Source: Sphingobacterium griseoflavum
Lineage (GTDB): Bacteria > Bacteroidota > Bacteroidia > Sphingobacteriales > Sphingobacteriaceae
Direction of reading: 5' to 3'
Assembly (NCBI RefSeq): GCF_014653155.1
Contig: NZ_BNAF01000002.1
Span: forward strand, 248,001-312,000
Length of the DNA: 64,000 bases
Position 1 is the first letter of the stretch, and each line of letters opens with the position of its first letter. Positions 43,664 through 52,299 of the stretch are shown here, in pieces. The translations under genes and the position numbers were made by a program. Below the pieces are notes generated by a model. The model had not been told where the DNA came from and did no database searches. It worked only from the letters and a program-made list of their open reading frames with translations.

Positions 43664-43797
43664 TTGCTGTTTGTTGTTATTCATCGTACATTTGTTCTGT
43701 AATTCATGCGTAGCAGCGCATAGGTAACATTGTCTTTTCATAATTTAGGTTTATAATTGGTTAGTAGCAAACCCTGACGCCCATCGTCAGGGTTTTG
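43664..43797 (+). ncRNA. candidate small RNA transcript with its own promoter and terminator
   Basis: In the 355-base gap between kdsC and floA a complete promoter (TTG at 43664-43666, 20-base spacer, TACATTTG at 43687-43694) is followed about 75 bases later by a strong terminator. The transcript would span about 43699-43797. It contains a small hairpin ATGCG / CGCAT (43706-43721) and no ORF above five codons. Neither adjacent gene uses this promoter: both run on the minus strand. I do not recognise an RNA family; it could match a known Bacteroidetes small-RNA motif. Confidence 0.5.
43768..43797 (+). terminator. terminator hairpin without an upstream gene
   Basis: CAAACCCTGACG / CGTCAGGGTTTTG with a five-base loop and four T residues. 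It lies on neither side of a plus-strand gene, which is why a non-coding transcript is proposed. Confidence 0.75.
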
Positions 43798-43811
43798 TGT
43801 ACACAACAACC

Positions 43812-43847
43812 AAAAAAAGCCAAGTGTAAGTAACAAACCCTTGGCTT
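43812..43847 (-). terminator. terminator after floA
   Basis: AAGCCAAG / CTTGGCTT stem; on the minus strand followed by seven T residues, 24 bases after the floA stop. Confidence 0.85.
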
Positions 43848-43870
43848 CAATCTCTAAGAATGATCGGAAC

Positions 43871-44854
43871 TTAATTTTTTCCCTTATCTCCCGAATTTGG
43901 TTTAGCAATGGAAGTACGCATATCGGTGTCTGCTTGAATGTTTTGCATTTTGTAATAATCCATTATACCTAAATTTCCGTTCCGAAAAGCTTCTGCCATC
44001 GCCATTGGAACTTGCGCCTCAGCTTCGATCACCTTCGCTTTTGCTTCTTGTGCTTTTGCGCGCATTTCTTGCTCATTGGCAACAGCCATGGCACGGCGTT
44101 CCTCTGCGCGTGCGTTAGCAACTTTTAGGTCGGCCTCTGCTTGATCAGTCTGTAATTTCGCACCCACATTCTCGCCGATATCAATATCTGCGATATCGAT
44201 CGAGAGGATCTCAAATGCCGTTCCCGAATCCAAACCCTTGGAAAGAACAGTCTTCGATATACGATCCGGGTTTTCCAGCACTTCCTTATGGTTGGTAGAG
44301 GAACCAATGGTGGTCACAATCCCCTCGCCGACCCGCGCTAATATTGTCTCTTCGCCGGCTCCGCCCACCAATTGGTTGATGTTGGCACGAACGGTAACCC
44401 GCGCCTTTGCGACCAGTTGTATTCCATCTTTGGCGACAGCCGCTACTGGCGGTGTATTAATAACTTGCGGATTTACAGAAAGCTGAACAGCATCAAACAC
44501 ATCACGCCCAGCGAGATCAATTGCCGTGGCCAACTTGAAATCTAATGGGATATTTGCTTTATCTGCCGATATCAATGCTTTAATCACTTTATTTACATTG
44601 CCCCCAGCTAAATAATGTGTTTCTATTTCGTTGGAAGTGATGCGTAGGCCAGCTTTCGTCGACGTGATCATCGCATTGGTGACGAGCGACGGCGGAACCT
44701 TACGTAAACGCATCAGCACGAGATTTAACAGGCTGATTTTTACATTCGAAAGCTGGGCCGTAAACCAAAGGTTTACCGGCAACAAATACAGTAAAAGAAA
44801 TAGGGCGACAACGCCTCCTACAATAATTAAAATCAAGCTAATTCCAGGATCCAT
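43871..44854 (-). CDS. floA: flotillin-like protein FloA
   Basis: 327 residues, the YqfA/FloA family of membrane-microdomain scaffolds. One N-terminal hydrophobic segment (about 6-30), a SPFH-like domain ([58 protein letters not shown]), then a coiled coil rich in Ala, Glu and Arg ([42 protein letters not shown]). It gathers membrane proteins in lipid domains. A single gene; the 249 bases upstream up to the kinase gene show nothing else. Confidence 0.93.
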   Translation of the reverse strand: MDPGISLILIIVGGVVALFLLLYLLPVNLWFTAQLSNVKISLLNLVLMRLRKVPPSLVTNAMITSTKAGLRITSNEIETHYLAGGNVNKVIKALISADKANIPLDFKLATAIDLAGRDVFDAVQLSVNPQVINTPPVAAVAKDGIQLVAKARVTVRANINQLVGGAGEETILARVGEGIVTTIGSSTNHKEVLENPDRISKTVLSKGLDSGTAFEILSIDIADIDIGENVGAKLQTDQAEADLKVANARAEERRAMAVANEQEMRAKAQEAKAKVIEAEAQVPMAMAEAFRNGNLGIMDYYKMQNIQADTDMRTSIAKPNSGDKGKN

Positions 44855-45061
44855 AGATTTCTAATTTTCAAGTGATACCTTAAAGGTATTATTTTATTTA
44901 AAATATTCCATCATTTATCCTCAAATCATACCAAGCAAACCCTTTATATATCGCCCTTCCCCACAGGCTGAGCATCGCAAGAATGGATCCTAACGAACTC
45001 CCGAACCCAAACACCCAGTCGAATTTTTTATATTCCCCTGAAAAGCATTGCAATTAATAGC

Positions 45062-45069
45062 TATTTTTG
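45062..45069 (+). promoter_or_regulatory. -7 element upstream of the hybrid kinase operon
   Basis: TATTTTTG, 34 bases before the kinase ATG. No -33 element at the usual distance. Confidence 0.4.
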
Positions 45070-45103
45070 TTTGAAATATCGGGGATCAAAAGGCCGTATA
45101 AAA

Positions 45104-48100
45104 ATGAAATTCAAAAAAGAAGCTATCCTAAAATGGGAATTATTTATCGGAATAATCCTCGCTTACCTTATCATTATTGGCACCGCGGTGTATTTTTTTA
45201 CAGCAATGGGCAGTCGAGTTGACGAGGTAAAAATCACAACGGATCGTCTCCAGCAAAAAACCAATGTCGTCAATGAGGTTGACCAGCTGATTTTTGATGC
45301 CATCGAAGCGAAGACACATTATCTTTCAAAGCTAAACGAACAAGATCTGCGGGAGATCGCAACACTGCAACAACGTGTCGAACGTGCCTTGTCGCACCTG
45401 AAGAACGGTTTTCAAAATGACAACAAATTCGAGGCGGAAGTAAAGTCTCTCGAGAACACCTTTCGTGCTGTCTTCGACATACAGACCATTCAGGAACAAA
45501 AACAATATAGCAACGAAGAAAATAAGGAGCTGCAGCTGCACGATCAATCTACCATCAATGAAATTGTACTCACCATGCGCACGCTCATTTTACAAGAACG
45601 GCAAGCCATGTCCAATGAATTTCACGGATCCATGCTTTCGCTCAAGAAAACAGCTTATTTCCTGATTGGACTCCCCCTTATATTTATTCTGTTCATCATA
45701 AATCGCGTGATTAAAATCGTCCGTGAACTTAGCAGACGATCGAAGGAAGCTCAGAAATTAAACAAAGAAATCCAAGCCGCAAAACGGAACATCGAGGATT
45801 TTAACTGGGTGTTGGCAGAGTCGAGCCTATTGAATGAAAAAATAACAGGCATAGATAGTGAAAACCAGATTGCAGAAGTTGCCTTTAAAGCCATTGCTTC
45901 GTCAATAGGCTTCCATGCAGGCGCCTTATACATTCGGCGCATGGATTCTTGTGAGTATTTGTTGAAGGAAAAAATAGGCATAGATAAAAGCCGGGATGTG
46001 CTGAAATCTTTTGTGCATGGCGAAGGCTTGCTCGGGAACGTCACCCATTATCAGGAAATAAAAGTTATCAAGACTGCGGTTGATGAGATCATGACCTCTT
46101 CTTCGGCCATTCAAGGCAACCAGATTAGCACCATTGTTTTGGCGCCTCTGGTGTTTGAACAGCAGACATTAGGTATATTGGAGATAGGTGGCACATTTGC
46201 GGACGAAGAGCTCGCGAAGACACTTTCCTACCTTGAACGCGTGTCGCGGATGTTGGCCATGTCGATCAAATTCGGGCAGAGCCACACAATTGTAGAGCAT
46301 CTGCTGGAGCAAACGCAGCAACAGACGGAAGAGCTAGAAGCACAGCAAGAGGAATTGCGCATTACGAATGAAGAGCTTATCTACAAGACCAATTTGTTGG
46401 AAGCGTCTGAAGAGGAACTGCGCGTACAGCAAGAAGAGCTCCAGCAGACCAATCTAGAACTTGAAGAAAAAGCCAAACAACTTGCCGTTCGCAACCAGGA
46501 TCTTAACGAAGCCCACCACATTGTGGAGGAAAAAATCCAAGAGGTGGAACTTGCCAGCAAATATAAATCTGAATTTATGGCCAATATGAGCCATGAGTTG
46601 CGGACACCCTTAAACAGTATCCTGATTCTGGCCAAGTTGCTACAGGACAACAAAAACAAAAATCTGAACAGCGATCAAGTGAAATATGCTTCGGTGATCC
46701 ACAGTGCGGGAAGCGACCTCCTGCAATTGATCAACGAGTTGTTGGATCTCGCAAAAATTGAATCTGGAAAAGTAGAGTTAAACCACGAGCGTATCGTAAC
46801 CGCCGACTTCCTGCAGAACATGGAAAATCTCTTCAGCAACATTGCGGAAGAAAAGGATATCGCCTTCCGCGTGTCGGTCGGCGACCATATACCCGCAGAA
46901 TTTATTAGCGATGAATACCGACTGGAGCAGGTCATAAAAAACTTCCTCTCCAACGCCTTCAAATTTACAGCCAAAAAGGGATTGGTACAACTTGACGTAC
47001 AGGCGAACAACGACCATCTCAAGTTTATTGTTTCCGACAATGGCAAGGGCATATCGGAAGAAAAACAGCAACTTATCTTTGAGGCTTTTCGTCAAGAAGA
47101 CGGATCCACAAGCCGGAAATATGGCGGTACCGGCTTGGGGCTTTCCATCAGTCGAGAAATTGCTTCGCTGCTTGGCGGCCGAATTACCCTAAGCAGCGAG
47201 CTCGATCAGGGAAGCACGTTCACCCTTATTATTCCATATACGACGAGTGCAGAACATATTTCGGACGCAACAACCGGTATAGATAAAGTGGTTGGCACAC
47301 ACTCCAAAGCCTTATCAACAGAGAAAAGCAAGTATGCAGAACCCTCCGAAGAAGAGGCTGCTGCGCCTGGCGAGATGGCGTGGACAAAGAATCTACTGAT
47401 TGTGGAAGACGATATCAATTTCGCGGACATCCTGCGTGATTTTGCGCACAGTTATGGGTATCAAGTCATGCTATCGCATGATGGAGTTGACGCCGTACAA
47501 AAGGCGAAGCAATTCAAACCGCATGCTATCATCTTGGATGTCATGCTTCCACTTTCTGACGGTTGGGAAGTACTCAAGACGTTGAAAGAAATCCCCGACA
47601 CCAAACACATTCCCATACATATGATGTCTGCCGCGAGCTTCAACCAACGCGAATTTCTTGAAAATGGGGCGATTGGCTTCCTTTCGAAACCAGTATCCGA
47701 AGAGTCATTGAAAAAAGTTTTCGAAAACATCAACCTGAACATCAATCAAGGGATCAAAAAGGTCTTGCTGATTGAGGATCAGGAATTTCAAAGCGAAATC
47801 ATTAAGTCGGCTTTCGCGGAGCAGCATATCAATGTGATACAAGCTTTTTCAGCAACCATGGGTTTAACCAAGTTGGAGCAGGAAACAAATATAGACTGCA
47901 TCATCTTGGATATTAAGTTGCCTGATGCAGATGGACTGGATGTGCTGGATCAAATAAAATCCATGCCGGCCTATGCTGAGACACCGATTATTATCAATAC
48001 CGCGTACGATCTGTCCAAAAAACAAATTGACCATATTCGTCAACACACGAAAGCCATGGTTCTCAAATCTGGAAAAAGCAACAACCGCTTAATCGACGAA

Positions 48101-48568
48101 GTGAAGCTGTTTCTGAACAAGATTAGTTCCGATGACTATTCGCCGGTGAAGAACATTGCCAAACTTGATCAGCTGTCCGCACAAAGCGATAGCTTACAAA
48201 ATAAGAAGGTACTTATTGCCGATGATGACATGCGCAATGTATTTGCCTTGACAACGACATTGCAGGAGTACAACATGGAGATAGAAATTGCCAACAACGG
48301 CTTGGAAGCGGTAGAGATCATGCAAAAAAATGCAGGAAAAATAGATATTGTCCTGATGGACATTATGATGCCGGAGATGGATGGATACGAAGCAATAGCG
48401 CAGATCAGGAAGGAAAAAGGCAACGCTAATCTTCCTATTATTGCCGTCACGGCGAAAGCGATGAAAGGCGACCGCGAGAAGTCGCTACAGATCGGGGCTA
48501 GCGACTATATCAGCAAACCGATCGATATTGACAAATTACTTTCCTTGATGCGTGTATGGCTAAGCTAA
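45104..48568 (+). CDS. membrane hybrid histidine kinase with GAF domain and three receiver domains
   Basis: 1154 residues from ATG 45104. Membrane helix (about 12-33), periplasmic helical sensor (about 34-183), membrane helix (184-202), GAF-like domain (about 251-391), a Glu/Gln-rich coiled coil (392-489), HisKA with H497 in MSHELRTPLN, HATPase_c (DNGKG at 645-649, GGTGLGLS at 674-681), then three receiver domains with phospho-Asp D812, D936 and D1086. The start-codon choice rejects a TTG-initiated extension. Its end overlaps the CheR gene by 13 bases. It is the probable sensor of the four-gene module; the stimulus is unknown. Confidence 0.93.
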   Translation: MKFKKEAILKWELFIGIILAYLIIIGTAVYFFTAMGSRVDEVKITTDRLQQKTNVVNEVDQLIFDAIEAKTHYLSKLNEQDLREIATLQQRVERALSHLKNGFQNDNKFEAEVKSLENTFRAVFDIQTIQEQKQYSNEENKELQLHDQSTINEIVLTMRTLILQERQAMSNEFHGSMLSLKKTAYFLIGLPLIFILFIINRVIKIVRELSRRSKEAQKLNKEIQAAKRNIEDFNWVLAESSLLNEKITGIDSENQIAEVAFKAIASSIGFHAGALYIRRMDSCEYLLKEKIGIDKSRDVLKSFVHGEGLLGNVTHYQEIKVIKTAVDEIMTSSSAIQGNQISTIVLAPLVFEQQTLGILEIGGTFADEELAKTLSYLERVSRMLAMSIKFGQSHTIVEHLLEQTQQQTEELEAQQEELRITNEELIYKTNLLEASEEELRVQQEELQQTNLELEEKAKQLAVRNQDLNEAHHIVEEKIQEVELASKYKSEFMANMSHELRTPLNSILILAKLLQDNKNKNLNSDQVKYASVIHSAGSDLLQLINELLDLAKIESGKVELNHERIVTADFLQNMENLFSNIAEEKDIAFRVSVGDHIPAEFISDEYRLEQVIKNFLSNAFKFTAKKGLVQLDVQANNDHLKFIVSDNGKGISEEKQQLIFEAFRQEDGSTSRKYGGTGLGLSISREIASLLGGRITLSSELDQGSTFTLIIPYTTSAEHISDATTGIDKVVGTHSKALSTEKSKYAEPSEEEAAAPGEMAWTKNLLIVEDDINFADILRDFAHSYGYQVMLSHDGVDAVQKAKQFKPHAIILDVMLPLSDGWEVLKTLKEIPDTKHIPIHMMSAASFNQREFLENGAIGFLSKPVSEESLKKVFENINLNINQGIKKVLLIEDQEFQSEIIKSAFAEQHINVIQAFSATMGLTKLEQETNIDCIILDIKLPDADGLDVLDQIKSMPAYAETPIIINTAYDLSKKQIDHIRQHTKAMVLKSGKSNNRLIDEVKLFLNKISSDDYSPVKNIAKLDQLSAQSDSLQNKKVLIADDDMRNVFALTTTLQEYNMEIEIANNGLEAVEIMQKNAGKIDIVLMDIMMPEMDGYEAIAQIRKEKGNANLPIIAVTAKAMKGDREKSLQIGASDYISKPIDIDKLLSLMRVWLS

Positions 48569-49386
48569 GTGTATCGCATATTAGTTTCATCGAACTACAA
48601 GAGGTGGTAGACCTTTTAAGAAAAGTATCCGGCTATGATCTCTCCGGATATAGCAAATCCTCTTTAAAACGTAGGGTACAACGTGTGCTGGACCTCGAAC
48701 GGATGGATTTGTTCGATTTGAAAAACGCCATCACCAACATAGAAAGTTTCCGGGGTTATCTGGTCAATGAGCTGACGGTAAACGTGACGGAAATGTTTCG
48801 GGATCCGCACTATTATGCAACATTACGCAGCGAGGTCGTTCCGTATTTGGAGACCTATCCCAGCCTAAAATTTTGGAGTGCAGGCTGCTCCACGGGAGAA
48901 GAGGTCTACTCTTTGGCGATTTTGCTTAAAGAGGTCGGGCTATACGACAGAAGTTTTATTTACGGAACAGATATTAATGGCAACGTATTGGAAACAGCTA
49001 GGAAAGCCATATATCCCTTAAAAAAATTCAAGTTATACAGCGAAAACTATAATGCATCAAGCGCACAAGATAGCCTATCAAACTATTATACAGCGATGTA
49101 TGATGCTGCCATCATCAACAATGAGATTCGGAAAAATATTCTTTTTTCCCAGCATAATTTAGCGACAGACTACATTTTTAATGAATTTCAATTCATATCT
49201 TGCCGGAATGTACTCATTTACTTCGACATGGATCTGCAGAACAGAGTTTTTCGGCTTTTCTACGATTCCTTGTGCGAATTTGGCTTTTTATGCTTAGGCT
49301 CAAAGGAAACATTACTGAACAGGGATATCATGTCCAATTTCAAAGTGATCAACAAAGAATTCAATATTTATCAAAAGATTAGGTGA
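48556..49386 (+). CDS. CheR-type protein-glutamate O-methyltransferase
   Basis: 276 residues. Helical N-terminal domain (1-75) with GYDLSGYSKSSLKRRVQRVL, then the SAM-dependent methyltransferase part: NVTEMFRDPHYY (76-87), SAM motif FWSAGCSTGEEVYSLA, GTDINGNVLETA, and FISCRNVLIYFD. It should methylate Glu side chains of a receptor-like protein. There is no methyl-accepting protein gene nearby, so the kinase or another protein is the candidate substrate. It overlaps both neighbours. Confidence 0.93.
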   Translation: MAKLSVSHISFIELQEVVDLLRKVSGYDLSGYSKSSLKRRVQRVLDLERMDLFDLKNAITNIESFRGYLVNELTVNVTEMFRDPHYYATLRSEVVPYLETYPSLKFWSAGCSTGEEVYSLAILLKEVGLYDRSFIYGTDINGNVLETARKAIYPLKKFKLYSENYNASSAQDSLSNYYTAMYDAAIINNEIRKNILFSQHNLATDYIFNEFQFISCRNVLIYFDMDLQNRVFRLFYDSLCEFGFLCLGSKETLLNRDIMSNFKVINKEFNIYQKIR

Positions 49387-49952
49387 TGAGTAAAGCAGCG
49401 GATATTGTATTGGTTGGGGGGAGCGCAGGGTCTTACCATCTTATTGTCGATATTATCGAGTCCCTACCTCCTTTTTTTTCTTCTGCACTTGTTGTCGTGA
49501 TCCACCGTAATCCAAAATTCAAAACCCGCCTTGAAGACACCCTATCGACTCGCCTGCACCGTCCCATTATCCAAGCCGGCGACAAAACAGCCATCTCCCC
49601 AAACATGATTTATTTTGCCATGCCAGGTTATCATCTATTAATCGAGCCCGACCGTACATTTTCGCTGGATATATCCGATCCCATCCAGTTCTCCCGGCCC
49701 TCGATCGACGTGCTCTTTGAATCGGCAGCAGAGGTTTACGGCTCCCGATGTACGGCTTTGCTGTTGTCCGGAGCGAACAGGGATGGTACAGATGGAATGA
49801 CCGCCATCCGAGAAATGGGCGGCAAAGCCATGGTACAATGCCCGGAAGATGCACAGATCTCCACCATGCCCGAAAACGCTATTCGGGTAAATGACGGCAT
49901 AGATATCATTAGCGATCAACAGATTATTTCCTACTTCAGGAATTTAAAATAG
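49386..49952 (+). CDS. stand-alone CheB-type protein-glutamate methylesterase
   Basis: 188 residues from ATG 49386. Only the methylesterase domain is present, without the receiver domain that normally controls CheB. Catalytic residues: S13 in VGGSAGSYH, H40 in VVIHRNPKFK and D133 in SGANRDGTDG. It should remove methyl groups from Glu or deamidate Gln. Its ATG shares one base with the CheR stop. Control might come from the receiver domains of the neighbouring kinases. Confidence 0.92.
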   Translation: MSKAADIVLVGGSAGSYHLIVDIIESLPPFFSSALVVVIHRNPKFKTRLEDTLSTRLHRPIIQAGDKTAISPNMIYFAMPGYHLLIEPDRTFSLDISDPIQFSRPSIDVLFESAAEVYGSRCTALLLSGANRDGTDGMTAIREMGGKAMVQCPEDAQISTMPENAIRVNDGIDIISDQQIISYFRNLK

Positions 49953-51584
49953 ATGCCCATGAAAAATGTTAATCTTCTGATTTTAGATGACAAAGAGGAA
50001 AACATCATAAGTTTATCTGCCCTGCTGGCCGATGTTCAGCACATCAATATCATTCGCTCCACCGATCCCAATGAGGCATTGAAAATCTGTTGGAAAAATG
50101 ATATCGCGATTGCACTGGTAGATGTACAAATGCCCGATATTAATGGTTTCGAATTTGTCTCCTTATTAAAATCCAATCCTAAAACCAACCATATTATGGC
50201 CATTATGGTGACAGCAATATCCAAAGAGGATCGTTACCTACTTAAAGGATTGGAAAGCGGAGCCATAGATTATCTGTACAAGCCGCTTAATCCAGAAATC
50301 ACAGTGGCAAAAGTTGTATCATTTGTCAATCAAATCCATATCCAAGAGGAAATAAAGCAAAAAAACATTGCTCTCGAAGAATCGAAAAGGCAATTAATAT
50401 TGGCCAAGGAAGAAGCTGAGGAAGCCCGGAAATCAAAAGAGGGCTTTTTGGCGAATATGAGCCACGAGATCCGAACACCGATCAATGGGATTATTGGCAT
50501 AATCCATATGTTGCGCAATTCGCAACTCAATAAGGAGCAGCGCGACTGGATACATCGATTGGATATTGCCTCCAATTCACTGCTTTTGATCATCAATGAC
50601 ATCCTCGATATATCGAAGATAGATTCTGGAATGATGAAAGTCGAAAATGAAAGTTTTTCTATCCGGCAGAAGCTGGAAGACATTCGGAACATCTTTAAAG
50701 TAAAAGCTTTGGATAAACAACTTGATTTCGAGATGGATATCGATTCCAAGCTTCCGAATTATGTTAAAAGCGACCCCCTACGTATCCAACAAATTATCAA
50801 CAACTTTATTTCCAACAGTTTAAAGTTCACGGAAAGCGGAAAAATCACACTAAAAGCCGAAGTATTGGAACAGACCGACCTGCAATCGACGGTCCGGCTG
50901 ACCGTAACCGATACCGGTATCGGCGTCAAGCCTGATGCTATCGACAAAATATTCTTAGCCTTTGAGCAGGCGGACGACGGGATCACCAAAAAGTTTGGCG
51001 GTACAGGCTTAGGCCTAGCGATCGTGAAGCGCCTTGCCGATCTACTGCACGGAACGGTTGAAGCGAAAAGCGTTTATGGTAAGGGCTCAGCATTTTCATT
51101 TCAGGCGACCTTCGAGCATGCCGAAGATTTCCCTCGTGAAGAAAAGATGGATAAAAAGGTATTGTCTACCTTAGACAAATTTGAAAACCTACATATATTG
51201 ATCGCAGAAGATAACGACCTGAACAGTTTCATGCTCGCCCATATGTTAGAATCCTGGGGATGCAAGGTCGACAATGTCAAAAATGGCCGACTTGCCGTAG
51301 AGAAAGTAAACCAAAGCGACTACGATCTGATCATGATGGATACGCATATGCCCATTATGTCTGGGTTCGAAGCGATTAAAGAAATCAAAAAAAATACGAA
51401 TCCGCAGAAAGCGTTTATCCCGATCATCACCATATCAGCTTCGGTATTGGAGCATGAACAGGCTGCGGCCTATGAGGCCGGAGCAGATAGTGTTATCGGA
51501 AAGCCTTTCGATCCCTTGGACTTACATCAGAAGATAAGCAAGTTGATCAACAAAAAATCGGTAGAACACGGATTAAAAAAATAA
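49953..51584 (+). CDS. soluble hybrid histidine kinase, REC-HisKA-HATPase-REC
   Basis: 543 residues, no membrane segment. Receiver 1 (about 6-125, phospho-Asp D57), linker coiled coil (130-160), HisKA with H171 in MSHEIRTPINGI, HATPase_c (DTGIG, GGTGLGL at 349-355), receiver 2 (about 412-533, D463 in MMDTHMP). An output DNA-binding domain is absent, so signals go on to other proteins. It starts at the base after the CheB stop, making a four-gene operon with the membrane kinase, CheR and CheB. Confidence 0.92.
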   Translation: MPMKNVNLLILDDKEENIISLSALLADVQHINIIRSTDPNEALKICWKNDIAIALVDVQMPDINGFEFVSLLKSNPKTNHIMAIMVTAISKEDRYLLKGLESGAIDYLYKPLNPEITVAKVVSFVNQIHIQEEIKQKNIALEESKRQLILAKEEAEEARKSKEGFLANMSHEIRTPINGIIGIIHMLRNSQLNKEQRDWIHRLDIASNSLLLIINDILDISKIDSGMMKVENESFSIRQKLEDIRNIFKVKALDKQLDFEMDIDSKLPNYVKSDPLRIQQIINNFISNSLKFTESGKITLKAEVLEQTDLQSTVRLTVTDTGIGVKPDAIDKIFLAFEQADDGITKKFGGTGLGLAIVKRLADLLHGTVEAKSVYGKGSAFSFQATFEHAEDFPREEKMDKKVLSTLDKFENLHILIAEDNDLNSFMLAHMLESWGCKVDNVKNGRLAVEKVNQSDYDLIMMDTHMPIMSGFEAIKEIKKNTNPQKAFIPIITISASVLEHEQAAAYEAGADSVIGKPFDPLDLHQKISKLINKKSVEHGLKK

Positions 51585-51588
51585 TTGC

Positions 51589-51596
51589 TAGCTTTG
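51589..51596 (+). promoter_or_regulatory. -7 element of the azurin gene
   Basis: TAGCTTTG, 28 bases before the azurin ATG, immediately after the kinase stop. It separates azurin transcription from the kinase operon. Confidence 0.45.
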
Positions 51597-51624
51597 TTGA
51601 AAGCACATATATTAATTCATTAAA

Positions 51625-52155
51625 ATGAAAAGACTATTTATTTTTCCTGCGGTTGCGATTGCGCTATCACTAGCGGCATGTGGAGGTTCTGAAAATAAAA
51701 ACACGTCAACGGATACGGAAGAAACTTCTGCTACAGAGACGCCAGCTACCGAAACAGTGCCAGGCATCGAAAACGTGGAGGTATCAAACACGATCGTAGT
51801 AGAATCCAACGATCAGATGAAATTTGACAAGGAATTGCTCCGCGTGAAAGCTGGTGAAACGGTGACATTGACTTTGAAAAACGTCGGTACTTTGCCCAAA
51901 GAGTCTATGGGGCATAATCTGATTGTCTTGAAACCAGGCGTAGATGTTGCTACCTTCGCGGGCGAAGCAACAGGAGCAGCAGATGCCGACTACATCCCTA
52001 AGACGTCACTATCTTCTATTGCCGCGCACACCAAATTGCTTGGCCCTGGTGAAGAGGACAAGATCTCTTTTACATTGGAAAAAGGGGTATACACATTTAT
52101 CTGTAGTTTCCCTGGGCACTACGGCGTTATGCAAGGTAAAATAGTTGCGGAATAA
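51625..52155 (+). CDS. azurin-like cupredoxin lipoprotein
   Basis: 176 residues. A lipobox L-A-A-C with C19, a Thr/Glu-rich linker (about 22-48), then an azurin domain. The type 1 copper ligands are visible: H97 in MGHNLIV, C160 and H165 in FICSFPGHYGVM, and axial M169. It should carry electrons in the periplasm while tethered to a membrane. Its redox partner is not evident nearby. It is followed by a clear terminator. Confidence 0.93.
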   Translation: MKRLFIFPAVAIALSLAACGGSENKNTSTDTEETSATETPATETVPGIENVEVSNTIVVESNDQMKFDKELLRVKAGETVTLTLKNVGTLPKESMGHNLIVLKPGVDVATFAGEATGAADADYIPKTSLSSIAAHTKLLGPGEEDKISFTLEKGVYTFICSFPGHYGVMQGKIVAE

Positions 52156-52178
52156 GCTCGTTGCAAAACGGGAACGTG

Positions 52179-52210
52179 AAAAGCACTTGTCGGTCGATAA
52201 GTGCTTTTTT
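52179..52210 (+). terminator. terminator after the azurin gene
   Basis: AAAAGCACTT / AAGTGCTTTT perfect stem, ten-base loop, six T residues. Confidence 0.88.
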
Positions 52211-52266
52211 GGCTATATAAGCTTGGTTTTTTACAACTTAAATACAATTAAGTTTATTTAATTAGC

Positions 52267-52274
52267 TAACTTTG
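52267..52274 (+). promoter_or_regulatory. -7 element of the first lpd gene
   Basis: TAACTTTG, 25 bases before the ATG, matches TAnnTTTG. Confidence 0.45.
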
Positions 52275-52299
52275 AGGCTGTAACTATATACTATTTTTT

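Noticed and set aside
43516..43870. Possible tRNA or signal recognition particle RNA in the gap next to kdsC
   Set aside because: No cloverleaf or T-arm GTTC sequence and no SRP tetraloop core were found, so only an unnamed small RNA is proposed.
45071..45103. Longer N-terminus of the membrane hybrid kinase
   Set aside because: It starts with TTG within the promoter-like region; the ATG at 45104 directly precedes the membrane helix.
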